Below are positions 44,353 to 52,966 of a stretch of 64,000 nt of DNA, in pieces. The stretch's first letter is position 1; every line of letters starts with the position of its first letter. Made by a program: the position numbers and the translations under genes. The stretch comes from Oscillospiraceae bacterium (GTDB lineage Bacteria > Bacillota > Clostridia > Oscillospirales > Acutalibacteraceae): positions 25,385 to 89,384 of the forward strand of contig SVPZ01000004.1 in assembly GCA_015065605.1 (NCBI GenBank), in the 5' to 3' direction. The notes beneath the pieces were generated by a model that saw nothing but the letters and a program-made list of their open reading frames with translations, ran no database searches and had not been told where the DNA came from.

Positions 44353-45375
44353 ATGGTTAAAAATGTCAGAATAAAAGAAATATGTACGAGCACCCTTTCG
44401 TGTGAGCCGATATTGAGGCGCACACAAAATGGTGAATTGTTATGCGTTTGTCAATGCGACGGCCCATATGAGCCACATCCGGATAACAGAGTTTATTTTT
44501 TTTGCTCTGCTGATAATGGTGAAACGTGGACAGAAAAAGAATTAATCTATCCTGAGGATGGTAACGCAGTTTATTGCACTGAAGTTTCAGTATTTGATGA
44601 TGAAATTACAGCATACTTGACAGTGCATAGCGGTAGATTTTTTGACTGGCAATGTGTTATGATGAAAAGCTTTGATAACGGTCACACTTGGAACAATTAT
44701 GGTGCCCCGCCATTTTTTGAGGGATATACCTTTATTCGTGGTGCTGTAGAGTTAACAAATAAAAATATAGTTATTCCGTATCAGCATTATGAGGTTAAGC
44801 AAGAAACAGTTGAGTGGCTTAACAAAACAACAGAGATTGAAAGAAAAGCGATATGGCATTTGAATCCTAAATACTGTGAATCAGGTGTTTTAATTAGCAA
44901 AGATGGTGGAGAAAATTTTAGCAGACATATTGCAGCAAAGGTTGAAAACACACATGAAATTATTTGGTTGGAGCCTACAGTAGCTGAAGTGGAAAATGGT
45001 AAAATGATTATGCTTATGCGCATTGATGGTAGCGGATGTCTTTGGAAGTGCGAATCTATTGATGGCGGTAAAAGTTGGAGCGAAATTGTAAAGACCGATA
45101 TACCAAATCCCTCATGTAAGGCTAAACTAATCAACTTAGAAAAAGGAAAAATTGCACTTATTACAACTCCAAACAGTAAAAGCGGACATAGATATCCGCT
45201 ATCTTTGTGGATTTCTGCAGATGGAGCAAAAACGTGGGAATATAAAACTGTACTTACTGATTTCCCCGGTCGATATCATTATCCCGATGGTGTTTATGAA
45301 AACGGCCATATTTTATTTTCAATAGAACATAATCGGCATACTGTATTATTTTTTGATGTTGAATTGGATGTATAA
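44353..45375 (+). CDS. Cytoplasmic Asp-box (BNR) beta-propeller, sialidase-like
   Basis: 340 residues from the ATG at 44353, with weak GTGG(T) upstream. Five Asp-box turns are visible: SADNGETWTE, SFDNGHTWNN, SKDGGENFSR, SIDGGKSWSE and SADGAKTWEY, indicating a six-bladed propeller as in sialidases. An arginine near the start (EPILRRTQNG) and a Glu-rich middle fit a glycosidase-type pocket, but the classic sialidase FRIP motif is absent. There is no signal peptide, so it acts inside the cell. Four bp separate it from the GH63-like gene. A second Asp-box protein is encoded at 48580. It may be a glycoside hydrolase or lyase acting on an imported, possibly acidic, sugar. Confidence 0.82.
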   Translation: MVKNVRIKEICTSTLSCEPILRRTQNGELLCVCQCDGPYEPHPDNRVYFFCSADNGETWTEKELIYPEDGNAVYCTEVSVFDDEITAYLTVHSGRFFDWQCVMMKSFDNGHTWNNYGAPPFFEGYTFIRGAVELTNKNIVIPYQHYEVKQETVEWLNKTTEIERKAIWHLNPKYCESGVLISKDGGENFSRHIAAKVENTHEIIWLEPTVAEVENGKMIMLMRIDGSGCLWKCESIDGGKSWSEIVKTDIPNPSCKAKLINLEKGKIALITTPNSKSGHRYPLSLWISADGAKTWEYKTVLTDFPGRYHYPDGVYENGHILFSIEHNRHTVLFFDVELDV

Positions 45376-45378
45376 GAT

Positions 45379-46914
45379 ATGAATAAATTTTTTGGTGCTG
45401 AAAATTATAAGGATTATATTCCAAATCCGATATGCAGTGAGCATCCGGAATATAATGACATTTATGAAAAAGCGTGGGAATTGGCTTTTGCTCATATAAA
45501 AGATATTCCGGGTATGCCGCAGACTCCGTATATGGATGAGGCTTTTTGCGACACTCGTATATGGATATGGGATACCTGTTTTATGAGTCTGTTTTGTAAA
45601 TATGCGTTTAAGGTATTTCCGGGAGTTGAATCACTTAAAAATTTTTATGAGGTTTTGCACGACGGTAAGAAATTGCCGAGTGTTATTGCTACCGATAAGG
45701 AACCGAAATTTACAGGGGCAATAGCAGGGAACAGTGCTGAAATCAAAATACAACACGCAGACAATCCGCCTTTATTTGCATGGGTTGAGTATGAAAACGC
45801 TTTGTTTAGCGGTGACGTTGAGCGCGTAAAAGACCTTTTGTATAATAAAAAATATTTGCAAAAACATTATGAATGGTTCGATTCTTTTAAAGAAGTCACA
45901 AAGGTTGACGGAGTTGGTATGCCTATCTTTGTTATTGCAGAAAAGTTAGGCTATAAATGGGAAGGCGGTTCTTCAGGTATGGACAATACTCCGAGGGGCA
46001 GAACTACAGACAACGCTTTAATGGATAGACCTAATAATCCCGATATGCTGTGGATAGATGCTATTTGTCAACAGGCACTTTCTGCACGCTGTATAGCCGA
46101 CCTATACAAATTGGTAGGGGATAATGAAAACAGTAATAAGTGGGAAGTTAAATTTGAAGAAAAAGCAACAATCATCAATAAATATTATTGGGATATAAAA
46201 GACAATTTTTACTACGATATAGATAATATTACGAACGATTATTATAGGGTTAAGTCCATTGCTTCATTTTGGACTCTGACATCTGGCATAGCTACTAAAG
46301 AACAAGCTAAATATATGTTGGAATATATTTTAGATGATAAGACGTTTGGAGGTAAAGTTCCTCTTGTATCTTTAGCGCGAAATGATAATGATTTTTGCTC
46401 TAACGGTAGATATTGGCGCGGTTCACTTTGGCTTCCAACCGCTTATGCCGCTTTAAAAGGTATTTCTCAATATGGATATCTTAATGAAGCACATATTATA
46501 GGTCATAAAATTTTAAAGCATATGTATGATACATACGTAAATTATGAGCCGCACACTATTTGGGAGTGTTATGCTCCCGAAAAATGTGAACCGAGTGTAT
46601 ATGATGTTTCTGATGATTTGGCGAGACCTGATTTTTGCGGATGGTCTGCTCTTGGTCCTATATCGATTTATATTGAGTTCGTTTTGGGGTTTTATTCGGT
46701 TAATGCCTTTAATAAAACTGTTAAATGGAATAAGCCTGCTGATATAGAGGGTGAAATCGGTATAAAGAATTTGAGATTTGGAGATATAGTTACTGATATT
46801 ACTGCTGAAAATAATATATGTACCGTGATTTCAAACGAAAAATATACTTTGTACATTAATGATAAAGAATATTCTGTGGAAAAAGGGATCAACGTTATAA
46901 ATTTAATTTCCTGA
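45379..46914 (+). CDS. GH63/MGH1-like (alpha/alpha)6 glycosidase
   Basis: 511 residues; the ATG is 4 bp after the previous stop. The fold is a helical barrel, judged from WIWDTCFMSLFCKYAF, NPPLFAWVEYENALF, MLWIDAICQQALSARCIADL, YWRGSLWLPTAYAALKGI and GWSALGPISIYIEFVLG, all typical of the trehalase/GH63/MGH group. A ~60-residue beta domain closes the C-terminus. WDT and the late GWSALGP region are where such enzymes hold their acid pair. There is no signal peptide. Members hydrolyse alpha-glycosides such as mannosylglycerate or remove glucose from oligosaccharides. Its 3' end overlaps the convergent AraC gene by 12 bp. Confidence 0.8.
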   Translation: MNKFFGAENYKDYIPNPICSEHPEYNDIYEKAWELAFAHIKDIPGMPQTPYMDEAFCDTRIWIWDTCFMSLFCKYAFKVFPGVESLKNFYEVLHDGKKLPSVIATDKEPKFTGAIAGNSAEIKIQHADNPPLFAWVEYENALFSGDVERVKDLLYNKKYLQKHYEWFDSFKEVTKVDGVGMPIFVIAEKLGYKWEGGSSGMDNTPRGRTTDNALMDRPNNPDMLWIDAICQQALSARCIADLYKLVGDNENSNKWEVKFEEKATIINKYYWDIKDNFYYDIDNITNDYYRVKSIASFWTLTSGIATKEQAKYMLEYILDDKTFGGKVPLVSLARNDNDFCSNGRYWRGSLWLPTAYAALKGISQYGYLNEAHIIGHKILKHMYDTYVNYEPHTIWECYAPEKCEPSVYDVSDDLARPDFCGWSALGPISIYIEFVLGFYSVNAFNKTVKWNKPADIEGEIGIKNLRFGDIVTDITAENNICTVISNEKYTLYINDKEYSVEKGINVINLIS

Positions 46915-47673
46915 TGATTTTTTATACATCCTATAAAATGAAGAATAATCGTAAAAGCCGCTTTTCAGGGCAGCTTCTGAATAAGTATAGCCTTCTTTTA
47001 CTAATTTTTCTACGGAGTTAATACGCTTTTTGGAAATATATTGATATACAGTTATATTAAGTTCCTTGCTGAATTTGTGTGCAAGTGTGGAAGGCGAAAT
47101 ATAAAGGTTCTTCGCTATACTGTTTACTGAAATTTTTTTATTAAAATTATTGTCTATATAATTAATTGCCTCAAGTACAACGGGCGATATATTTATGTTT
47201 TGCGTAATGCCTGAAGATAACGATTCTTTAAAATAAACAAGAAATTGTATAAGAGAAGCTTTTATATAAAGTTTTTTGGTATTATCATCTAATTCACTCT
47301 TAATTATTTCGAATAGGTCTTTATACAAATTTGTTATTTTATTGTTAGGTGAATATATAATTTTTACTTCGGTCATAACTTGTTTTATTAATTCCGCTAT
47401 TTCGGAAGTTTCGCTAAATCCCAATACGCATCTTTTATACTTATCTGAATCTGATATACGAAACTGATGAAATTGTTCTTTAGGAATTAAAACAATGCTG
47501 CCCGGCGTTAATTCTTGTTGAATGTTTTTGGAAATGAAATATGATTTGCCTTCCAGAAAAATTAAAAATTCATGGTAATTGTGGAACTCTTTGTCTTTTA
47601 AAAAAGGCTCTCCTTGAGCGTACTTTAAATGAAAGTCATCTGTTTCAAAATAATAAACGAAAGAATTGTCCAT
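46903..47673 (-). CDS. AraC-family regulator of the accessory island
   Basis: 256 residues from the ATG at 47673, after AGGAGGTGC; the longer frame reaches into the promoter region. The N-terminal cupin-like sensor has FHNYHEFLIFLEGKSYFI and PGSIVLIPKEQFHQF. The C-terminal HTH pair (about 155-255) has ISVNSIAKNLYISPSTLAHKF and YSEAALKSGFYDYSSFYRMYKK. It lies between the Asp-box/GH63 pair and the aldolase/Asp-box pair, whose promoters share the TTGCAGAA and AATGCACA elements, so it likely controls both. Its own gene is divergent from the aldolase. Confidence 0.88.
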   Translation of the reverse strand: MDNSFVYYFETDDFHLKYAQGEPFLKDKEFHNYHEFLIFLEGKSYFISKNIQQELTPGSIVLIPKEQFHQFRISDSDKYKRCVLGFSETSEIAELIKQVMTEVKIIYSPNNKITNLYKDLFEIIKSELDDNTKKLYIKASLIQFLVYFKESLSSGITQNINISPVVLEAINYIDNNFNKKISVNSIAKNLYISPSTLAHKFSKELNITVYQYISKKRINSVEKLVKEGYTYSEAALKSGFYDYSSFYRMYKKSSGN

Positions 47674-47709
47674 AATGCACCTCCTAAACACGTTAAATAT
47701 AGCATATTC

Positions 47710-47747
47710 TTGCAGAATTTGCAATCAATATTGCTTATTTGTGCATT
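47710..47747. promoter_or_regulatory. Candidate AraC operator before the aldolase gene
   Basis: TTGCAGAA (47710-47717) and TGTGCATT (47740-47747), start to start 30 bp. The second element overlaps the -35 by 2 bp, a class II activator position. Confidence 0.4.
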
Positions 47748-47774
47748 GAAATTGTAATTATTATAAAATATTAT
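47746..47774 (+). promoter_or_regulatory. Promoter of the aldolase / Asp-box pair
   Basis: TTGAAA (47746-47751), 17-bp spacer, TATTAT (47769-47774). Confidence 0.6.
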
Positions 47775-47803
47775 ATAAATATGAGTTAAAAGGTGAGGTA
47801 CGT

Positions 47804-48568
47804 GTGAATACTTTAAGAAATAAACTTTTAAATAATGAAAAAATACGTGGTACGCTCGTTTGTCTTACCGACCCATGTCTTTGTGAAATAATAGGGAATA
47901 TAGGATATGACTGTGTTTGGATTGATATGGAACACACATACGTTACTTATAAAGACGTTCTGTGCCATTTGAATGCCGCTAAATCATCAGGAATTTCATC
48001 GGTTGTAAGACTTCCTCAAAACGATTTAACCGCAACGAAGAAAATACTTGAAATGTCACCTGATGGTATTATATTTCCTATGGTGAAATCTGCTAATGAA
48101 CTTAAGGAACTTATCGAAACTACGTTATATCCTCCTTATGGCACACGTGGTTTTGGGCCTATGCGTGCGATTGAGTATGGCGCGGCTGACGTAAATGAAT
48201 ACGTAAAAAGCAAGAGTCTTGAGTTGTGCAGATTTGTGCAAATAGAGGACGTTGGTTTAATTGATGATATTGAAGAAATTTTAGATTATCCTTACGTCGA
48301 TGGCTTCGTATTCGGTCCTAATGATCTATCGGGTTCGATGAAAATGTTTATGGATAAATATAATGATAAAATGTTTTCTGTTATGAAAAATACTACCGAA
48401 AAATTGAAAAAAGCGGGCAAATTTGTGGGTCTTGCAGGTGGTATTAGTGAAGAAGAAATAAAGTTTTGGGCACCGCTCAATCTGGATATGTTATTTATGG
48501 GAGCCGATTGGAATTTTATTTATGAATGTGGAAAGAAAAATTTAGATTTGCTTAATAAATATATTTGA
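47804..48568 (+). CDS. HpcH/HpaI-family class II aldolase
   Basis: 254 residues from GTG 47804, preceded by AGGTGAGG. Family signature: WIDMEHTYVTY, VRLPQND with the pyruvate-binding Arg, IIFPMVKSANE, FVQIEDVGLID with metal-binding Glu, and FVFGPNDLSGSM with metal-binding Asp. Such enzymes split 2-keto-3-deoxy sugar acids into pyruvate and an aldehyde. A sugar-acid route for the island follows from this and from the glycoside-active neighbours, but the substrate (keto-deoxy glucarate, rhamnonate or other) is not readable. The stop overlaps the next gene's ribosome site. Confidence 0.9.
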   Translation: MNTLRNKLLNNEKIRGTLVCLTDPCLCEIIGNIGYDCVWIDMEHTYVTYKDVLCHLNAAKSSGISSVVRLPQNDLTATKKILEMSPDGIIFPMVKSANELKELIETTLYPPYGTRGFGPMRAIEYGAADVNEYVKSKSLELCRFVQIEDVGLIDDIEEILDYPYVDGFVFGPNDLSGSMKMFMDKYNDKMFSVMKNTTEKLKKAGKFVGLAGGISEEEIKFWAPLNLDMLFMGADWNFIYECGKKNLDLLNKYI

Positions 48569-48579
48569 GGAGTATGAAT

Positions 48580-49695
48580 ATGGAAATTATTAGAGATGGT
48601 TTTAGTGTGATACTCGATGAGCCTATTCTTTACGTGGATAATAAGTCAAGATTCAGAAGTGGTCATATGTCGCATGCCTTGGCACAGTATGAAAAAGGAA
48701 AATTTATAGATTTTAATTCGAACTGTTCTGCACTTCGTTGGGATGGTCATTCGCCTTACGGATGGATAGAGTATAGAATATCGGAAGATGCGGGCAAAAC
48801 CTATTCGGATGTATTTACTCTCCCATATTCTATAGATTCTTTAAACGATGGTATATACGTTATTTCAGTTGAAAAAGCAGTAGCTATAAACGGAACTATA
48901 GTTGCATTTTGCCTTAGAAGTCCCGCTTATACCTATGGCTGTTGTTCTCCGCTTAGTACACCTACGATAGTGAGAAGTTTTGATGGAGGAATGACGTGGA
49001 CAAGCGCTTACGAATTATGTGAGCGTAAAGGCAGAGTGTTTGATGCAATAATTCGTGACAGTGCTATTTATGCGCTTATGTCCTGCGGTGAAGAATGGGC
49101 GGGAAAAACGTCGGATGATTGTTTTGTTTTATATAAAAGTATCGATAATGGTGAGAGTTTTCAAGAGTTAAGTGTTTTGCCTATTGATTTTTTGAACAGA
49201 GGATATGGAGCGTTGATATTTGATAAAAAAGGCGATTTACACGCATATGCTCTCAATGATCAAGACGTTTGTAATCACGATCATACTGTAAGTCACGACA
49301 ATGGTGTTACTTGGGATGAGCCTGACACAATTTTCTTTAAAATCGGAGCAAATAATCCACAAATAGCACTGATTGACGACGTGTTTATTATGCATGGCAG
49401 GTCTTCAAAATGCGATGGATACGTTTTATATACGTCGCTTGATGCTGTTAATTGGGATAATGGTACGTATATAGCAAATAAAAAGGGACTTTGTTATTAT
49501 TCTAATCATTTGAATTTGACTGAAGAAAACGGAGAGGAGTTTTTATTGCTTCAGTATTCCGAGGTCTATAACGATGATGAAACAGGAATTGACGTTGAAA
49601 CTCTTGCTAAAAATATATTTGCAGGGAAAAATGTTCAACAATTAAGTAATGCACGTGTCAACGTGATGCACAGAGTTTTAAAAATAAAACGATAA
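48580..49695 (+). CDS. Second cytoplasmic Asp-box (BNR) beta-propeller protein
   Basis: 371 residues. The ATG at 48580 is 7 nt after GAGGAG; the in-frame ATG at 48574 is too close to that site. Asp-box turns: SEDAGKTYSD, SFDGGMTWTS, SIDNGESFQE and SHDNGVTWDE. An additional ISVEKAVAINGTIVAFCLRSPAYTYGCCSP stretch carries a double cysteine. No signal peptide. It is only distantly similar to the protein at 44353. Sialidase-like hydrolase or lyase activity on a cytoplasmic glycoside is plausible; the key arginine triad could not be placed by eye. Ends before the terminator at 49719. Confidence 0.78.
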   Translation: MEIIRDGFSVILDEPILYVDNKSRFRSGHMSHALAQYEKGKFIDFNSNCSALRWDGHSPYGWIEYRISEDAGKTYSDVFTLPYSIDSLNDGIYVISVEKAVAINGTIVAFCLRSPAYTYGCCSPLSTPTIVRSFDGGMTWTSAYELCERKGRVFDAIIRDSAIYALMSCGEEWAGKTSDDCFVLYKSIDNGESFQELSVLPIDFLNRGYGALIFDKKGDLHAYALNDQDVCNHDHTVSHDNGVTWDEPDTIFFKIGANNPQIALIDDVFIMHGRSSKCDGYVLYTSLDAVNWDNGTYIANKKGLCYYSNHLNLTEENGEEFLLLQYSEVYNDDETGIDVETLAKNIFAGKNVQQLSNARVNVMHRVLKIKR

Positions 49696-49718
49696 GAAAT
49701 AGATCGTAATACATAAAA

Positions 49719-49752
49719 GATAGCCGTTATTTTGTATCAAACGGCTATTTTT
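49719..49752 (+). terminator. Terminator between the aldolase and glycyl-radical operons
   Basis: ATAGCCGTT / AACGGCTAT (49720-49728 and 49739-49747), 10-nt loop, T-rich tail. Confidence 0.8.
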
Positions 49753-49786
49753 ATTTCCATATTACACAAATTAGTTTAATTTTATA

Positions 49787-49815
49787 TTGCTTTAATACGT
49801 AACTTCTGCTATAGT
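49787..49815 (+). promoter_or_regulatory. Promoter of the glycyl-radical operon
   Basis: TTGCTT (49787-49792), 17-bp spacer, TATAGT (49810-49815), 33 bp before the ATG. Confidence 0.55.
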
Positions 49816-49848
49816 GATAATGTAATTTTTTACAAAAGGAGTATCGTT

Positions 49849-52092
49849 ATGAATTATATTGATATGCGAAATGAACTTAAAAATTATTATTGGGAAGGCA
49901 CAAAAGAAATTTCTGAGAATTTTAAGACTAAAGCAACCGCTGTAATGGATGCCGCTTATAGTGAAGATATGTCTCCTTATGATATGAAAGTTCTTCAGTA
50001 TAAAACAATTGTTGATATGTTCGAACCCGTTCTTTTTTATGAGTCACCGTATTATTACGAAACGGGAACTATGTGGGCGCACTGCGACGGCGCCAGAGGT
50101 CTTCGTGGCGTAAGACACGCAGGTGGATGGACCCATTGGAAAAACGAGCATTTGTTTATTGACCAAGATAAAGAACTTTATAAACAACATAGAGCGTTGG
50201 TAGGAGAACTTTACTATACAACATGCGGTGTTTATAATGATACATTACAGCACTACAATTTTGATACTCGTCCGATTTTAAATATAGGTTTAAAAGGACT
50301 TTACGAAAAGGCAAAAAAAGGTCTTGAAACTGCTCGTGAAAAAGAAGAAATAGAGTATTTGACCGCTACTTGTGAAGCAATGCTTTGCCTTAAGAAAATG
50401 GGTGAAAAATACGCTGATAAGGCAAGAGAAATGCTGAAATCCGCTAAAAATGACGTTGCTAAAAAGAATATGCAACTTATTGCAGATACTGCGGCTCGTG
50501 TTCCGTGGGAAAAACCCACTTCTTTTTATGAAGCTCTTAACACCTATGCTTTTATGCGTAAAGCTGTTGGCGCCCTTGAGGGTGTTGGTCCTAATACCTT
50601 TGGAAGACTCGATATGGATCTTTATCCTTTCTACAGACATGACGTTGATAATGGTATTATAAATGATGATGAAGCATATGACCTTATATGTAAATTCCTT
50701 ATAACCTGGGATATGCATATTGATCATGACTTCGAAATGGTTGGTTATGCAGATCACGAACTTGAAAACACTTACGTTTTAGGCGGTTGTGATGCTGAAG
50801 GAAAGCCTCTGTTTAATGAACTAACTACTATGTTTTTGCGTGCAACCAGAGAGGAAAGAATTATTTTCCCGAAAATAACCTGCCGTTATAATGAAGAATC
50901 TCCAAAAGAGTATCTTGATGAAATTAATAAAGCTGTTGTTAACGGAACAAGCACCATTCTTTATCAGAATGACAATGCATCTATCCATACCTTGTTAAAA
51001 ATTGGAAAAACCTTAGAAGAAGCCAGAGATTATCTTATAACAGGTTGTTGGGCCATTACGGGTAATGGTATCGAAAAATATGATGACGGTGCATACGTTA
51101 ATATTTTAAGAGTTTTTGAAACTACCATTCATAACCTTACTGACAGAATGGAAAGAACTAATCTCTATTTTAAAACTATTGACGAAGCAAAGACCTTTGA
51201 CGAGCTTTACGAAACTATGCTCGATAACTTTATGCTTCTCTTTAAAGAAAGGGCAAGAATTATAGGTAAGGGCGGAGATATGTGTAACAAGGTAGATCCG
51301 TTGCCTATTTTCTCATCCACTTTGCAGGACTGCATCGAAAAGAAGAAGGATTATACCGCAGGCGGTGCAAAATACCGCGAAACAAGATATGAACTGGTTG
51401 GTTTCCCAAACATTGCAGACTCTTTACTTGCTATTAAAGAACTTTGTTTCGATTCGGGTAAATATACTTTAAAAGATATGCTTACTGCTATCCGTAATAA
51501 CTGGGAAGGTTATGAGGATATGCGCATTGACGCAATGAATTGTCACGGTTGGGGCGACGGCAGTAAGGAAGCAAGTGAATTCTGCGGAAAGTTCAATGAC
51601 GACCTTTATGCAAAGATTAGTACGCTTGTGGGTACTTACGGCGGTAAAATTGTTATGGGTCATACTACCTATACCGAAATTCGTTTCTGGGGTGATAAGA
51701 CCTTAGCTACACCTGACGGCAGATTTAACGGAGATTATATTGCTCAGGGTATTTCTCCATCACGTCTTAAAAAGATTCCTTCTGCTACCAGTGTTATCAA
51801 CAGCCTTAAACACATTAATTCCGAGAATAACGGCGGCAACTCTGTTGTTAATATTATTTTACCCAACAAAACGTCGCTTGAAACCTGTGAAGCTTTCTTA
51901 CGTGCGGCAGCAAATTCGGGTCTTCAGTCTTTGCAGCTTAACTGTACAACAAAAGAACAGTTATTAGATGCTCAAAAGCATCCTGAAAATTATCCTGATC
52001 TTATTGTACGTGTTTGCGGATTTTCAGCTAAGTTTACAAGTCTTTCACCTGAATGGCAACAAGAAGTTTTAACACGAAATTTTTATGATTAA
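49849..52092 (+). CDS. Atypical glycyl radical enzyme (PFL-like superfamily)
   Basis: 747 residues, with AAAGGAG upstream. The C-terminal glycyl radical loop is RVCGFSAKF with the radical Gly724, followed by FTSLSPEWQQEVLTR as in the whole superfamily. The thiyl cysteine is Cys400 in ITGCWAITGNG. Most GREs (dehydratases, lyases, decarboxylases) have Cys-x-Glu here and pyruvate formate-lyase has Cys-Cys; this protein has Cys-Trp-Ala, so it fits neither. The N-terminal PFL domain (about 1-600) is otherwise full length, with a short N-terminal cap. Two-gene link to its own activase and an AraC regulator. Oxygen-sensitive by nature. The substrate is unknown; sugar-derived or diol compounds are possible from the neighbourhood. 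Confidence 0.92.
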   Translation: MNYIDMRNELKNYYWEGTKEISENFKTKATAVMDAAYSEDMSPYDMKVLQYKTIVDMFEPVLFYESPYYYETGTMWAHCDGARGLRGVRHAGGWTHWKNEHLFIDQDKELYKQHRALVGELYYTTCGVYNDTLQHYNFDTRPILNIGLKGLYEKAKKGLETAREKEEIEYLTATCEAMLCLKKMGEKYADKAREMLKSAKNDVAKKNMQLIADTAARVPWEKPTSFYEALNTYAFMRKAVGALEGVGPNTFGRLDMDLYPFYRHDVDNGIINDDEAYDLICKFLITWDMHIDHDFEMVGYADHELENTYVLGGCDAEGKPLFNELTTMFLRATREERIIFPKITCRYNEESPKEYLDEINKAVVNGTSTILYQNDNASIHTLLKIGKTLEEARDYLITGCWAITGNGIEKYDDGAYVNILRVFETTIHNLTDRMERTNLYFKTIDEAKTFDELYETMLDNFMLLFKERARIIGKGGDMCNKVDPLPIFSSTLQDCIEKKKDYTAGGAKYRETRYELVGFPNIADSLLAIKELCFDSGKYTLKDMLTAIRNNWEGYEDMRIDAMNCHGWGDGSKEASEFCGKFNDDLYAKISTLVGTYGGKIVMGHTTYTEIRFWGDKTLATPDGRFNGDYIAQGISPSRLKKIPSATSVINSLKHINSENNGGNSVVNIILPNKTSLETCEAFLRAAANSGLQSLQLNCTTKEQLLDAQKHPENYPDLIVRVCGFSAKFTSLSPEWQQEVLTRNFYD

Positions 52093-52109
52093 ATTTAGAG
52101 AGGTCTAGT

Positions 52110-52949
52110 ATGAAAGCAACTATTTTTGACATTCAGCGTACTTCGTTTGTAGATGGCCCCGGTATAAGAACGACTGTTTTCTTCAAGGGATGCAACCTTC
52201 GATGCGCTTGGTGTCATAATCCCGAAAGTCAACGTTTTGAAAAACAAATAATGTTTTATAAGGATAAGTGTATCGGTTGTGGTAAATGTTATGAAAAATG
52301 TCATAACCAACTTAAAAACTGTGATTTTTGCGGACAATGTGAAATATATTGTCCTTCTGAAGCACGAAAGATTTGCGGTAAGGAATATACTGTCGAAGAA
52401 GTTTACGAGCAGATTGTCCAAGACGTTGATTTTTACAAAACCTCGGGTGGTGGCGTGACTTTTTCGGGCGGAGAGTGTATGCTTCAACTTGATTTTTTGA
52501 AGGAAATACTTGAATTATGTCATAAAAATGGAATACATACAGCGGTTGACACTGCAGGCTGTGTGCCTTATGAAAATTTCGAAAGTATTTTACCTTATAC
52601 TGATATGTTTTTATATGACGTTAAACTTTTAGACGAAGAAAAACATAAAAAGTATGTAGGAGCAAGCAATAAACTGATTCTTGAAAATCTCGCAAAACTT
52701 TTGCAAACAAATGTCAAAATCTGGGTGAGAATACCACTCATTGGTGGCGTTAATGATACCGTTGAGGAAATGACTGCACTTCGCAACTTCTTTGAGCTTA
52801 ATGGTTTTCCTGAAAAAACCGAACTTTTGCCCTATCATTCTATGGGTGAAAATAAAGCTCTTGCTATCGGTGTTAATCCTCAGATTTTTGCTACGCCTGA
52901 TAAAGAAAAGGTTGCTATGCTTCAAAATCTTTTGAATAAAAATAATTAG
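52110..52949 (+). CDS. Glycyl radical enzyme activating enzyme
   Basis: 279 residues, 17 bp after the GRE gene. The radical-SAM cluster motif is CNLRCAWC (Cys28, Cys32, Cys35) in a PflA-like context (DGPGIRTTVFFKGC). An insert of about residues 50-83 carries two ferredoxin-type [4Fe-4S] sets, CIGCGKCYEKC and CDFCGQCEIYC, typical of activases for GREs other than pyruvate formate-lyase. TFSGGECMLQ binds SAM. It abstracts hydrogen from Gly724 of the partner. The presence of the auxiliary clusters supports a non-PFL substrate class. Confidence 0.95.
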   Translation: MKATIFDIQRTSFVDGPGIRTTVFFKGCNLRCAWCHNPESQRFEKQIMFYKDKCIGCGKCYEKCHNQLKNCDFCGQCEIYCPSEARKICGKEYTVEEVYEQIVQDVDFYKTSGGGVTFSGGECMLQLDFLKEILELCHKNGIHTAVDTAGCVPYENFESILPYTDMFLYDVKLLDEEKHKKYVGASNKLILENLAKLLQTNVKIWVRIPLIGGVNDTVEEMTALRNFFELNGFPEKTELLPYHSMGENKALAIGVNPQIFATPDKEKVAMLQNLLNKNN

Positions 52950-52966
52950 TTTTTGGAGCGTTTATA

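Noticed and set aside
44353..45375. Naming the Asp-box protein nanH (sialidase)
   Set aside because: There is no FRIP motif, no signal peptide and no sialic acid catabolic genes nearby; Asp-boxes alone do not define sialidases.
46903..46914. Frameshift or assembly error at overlapping gene ends
   Set aside because: A 12-bp tail-to-tail overlap of two intact, full-length proteins is normal.
49849..52092. Calling the glycyl radical enzyme pyruvate formate-lyase (pflB)
   Set aside because: It lacks the Cys-Cys pair of PFL, and the activase carries extra iron-sulfur clusters not present in PflA.
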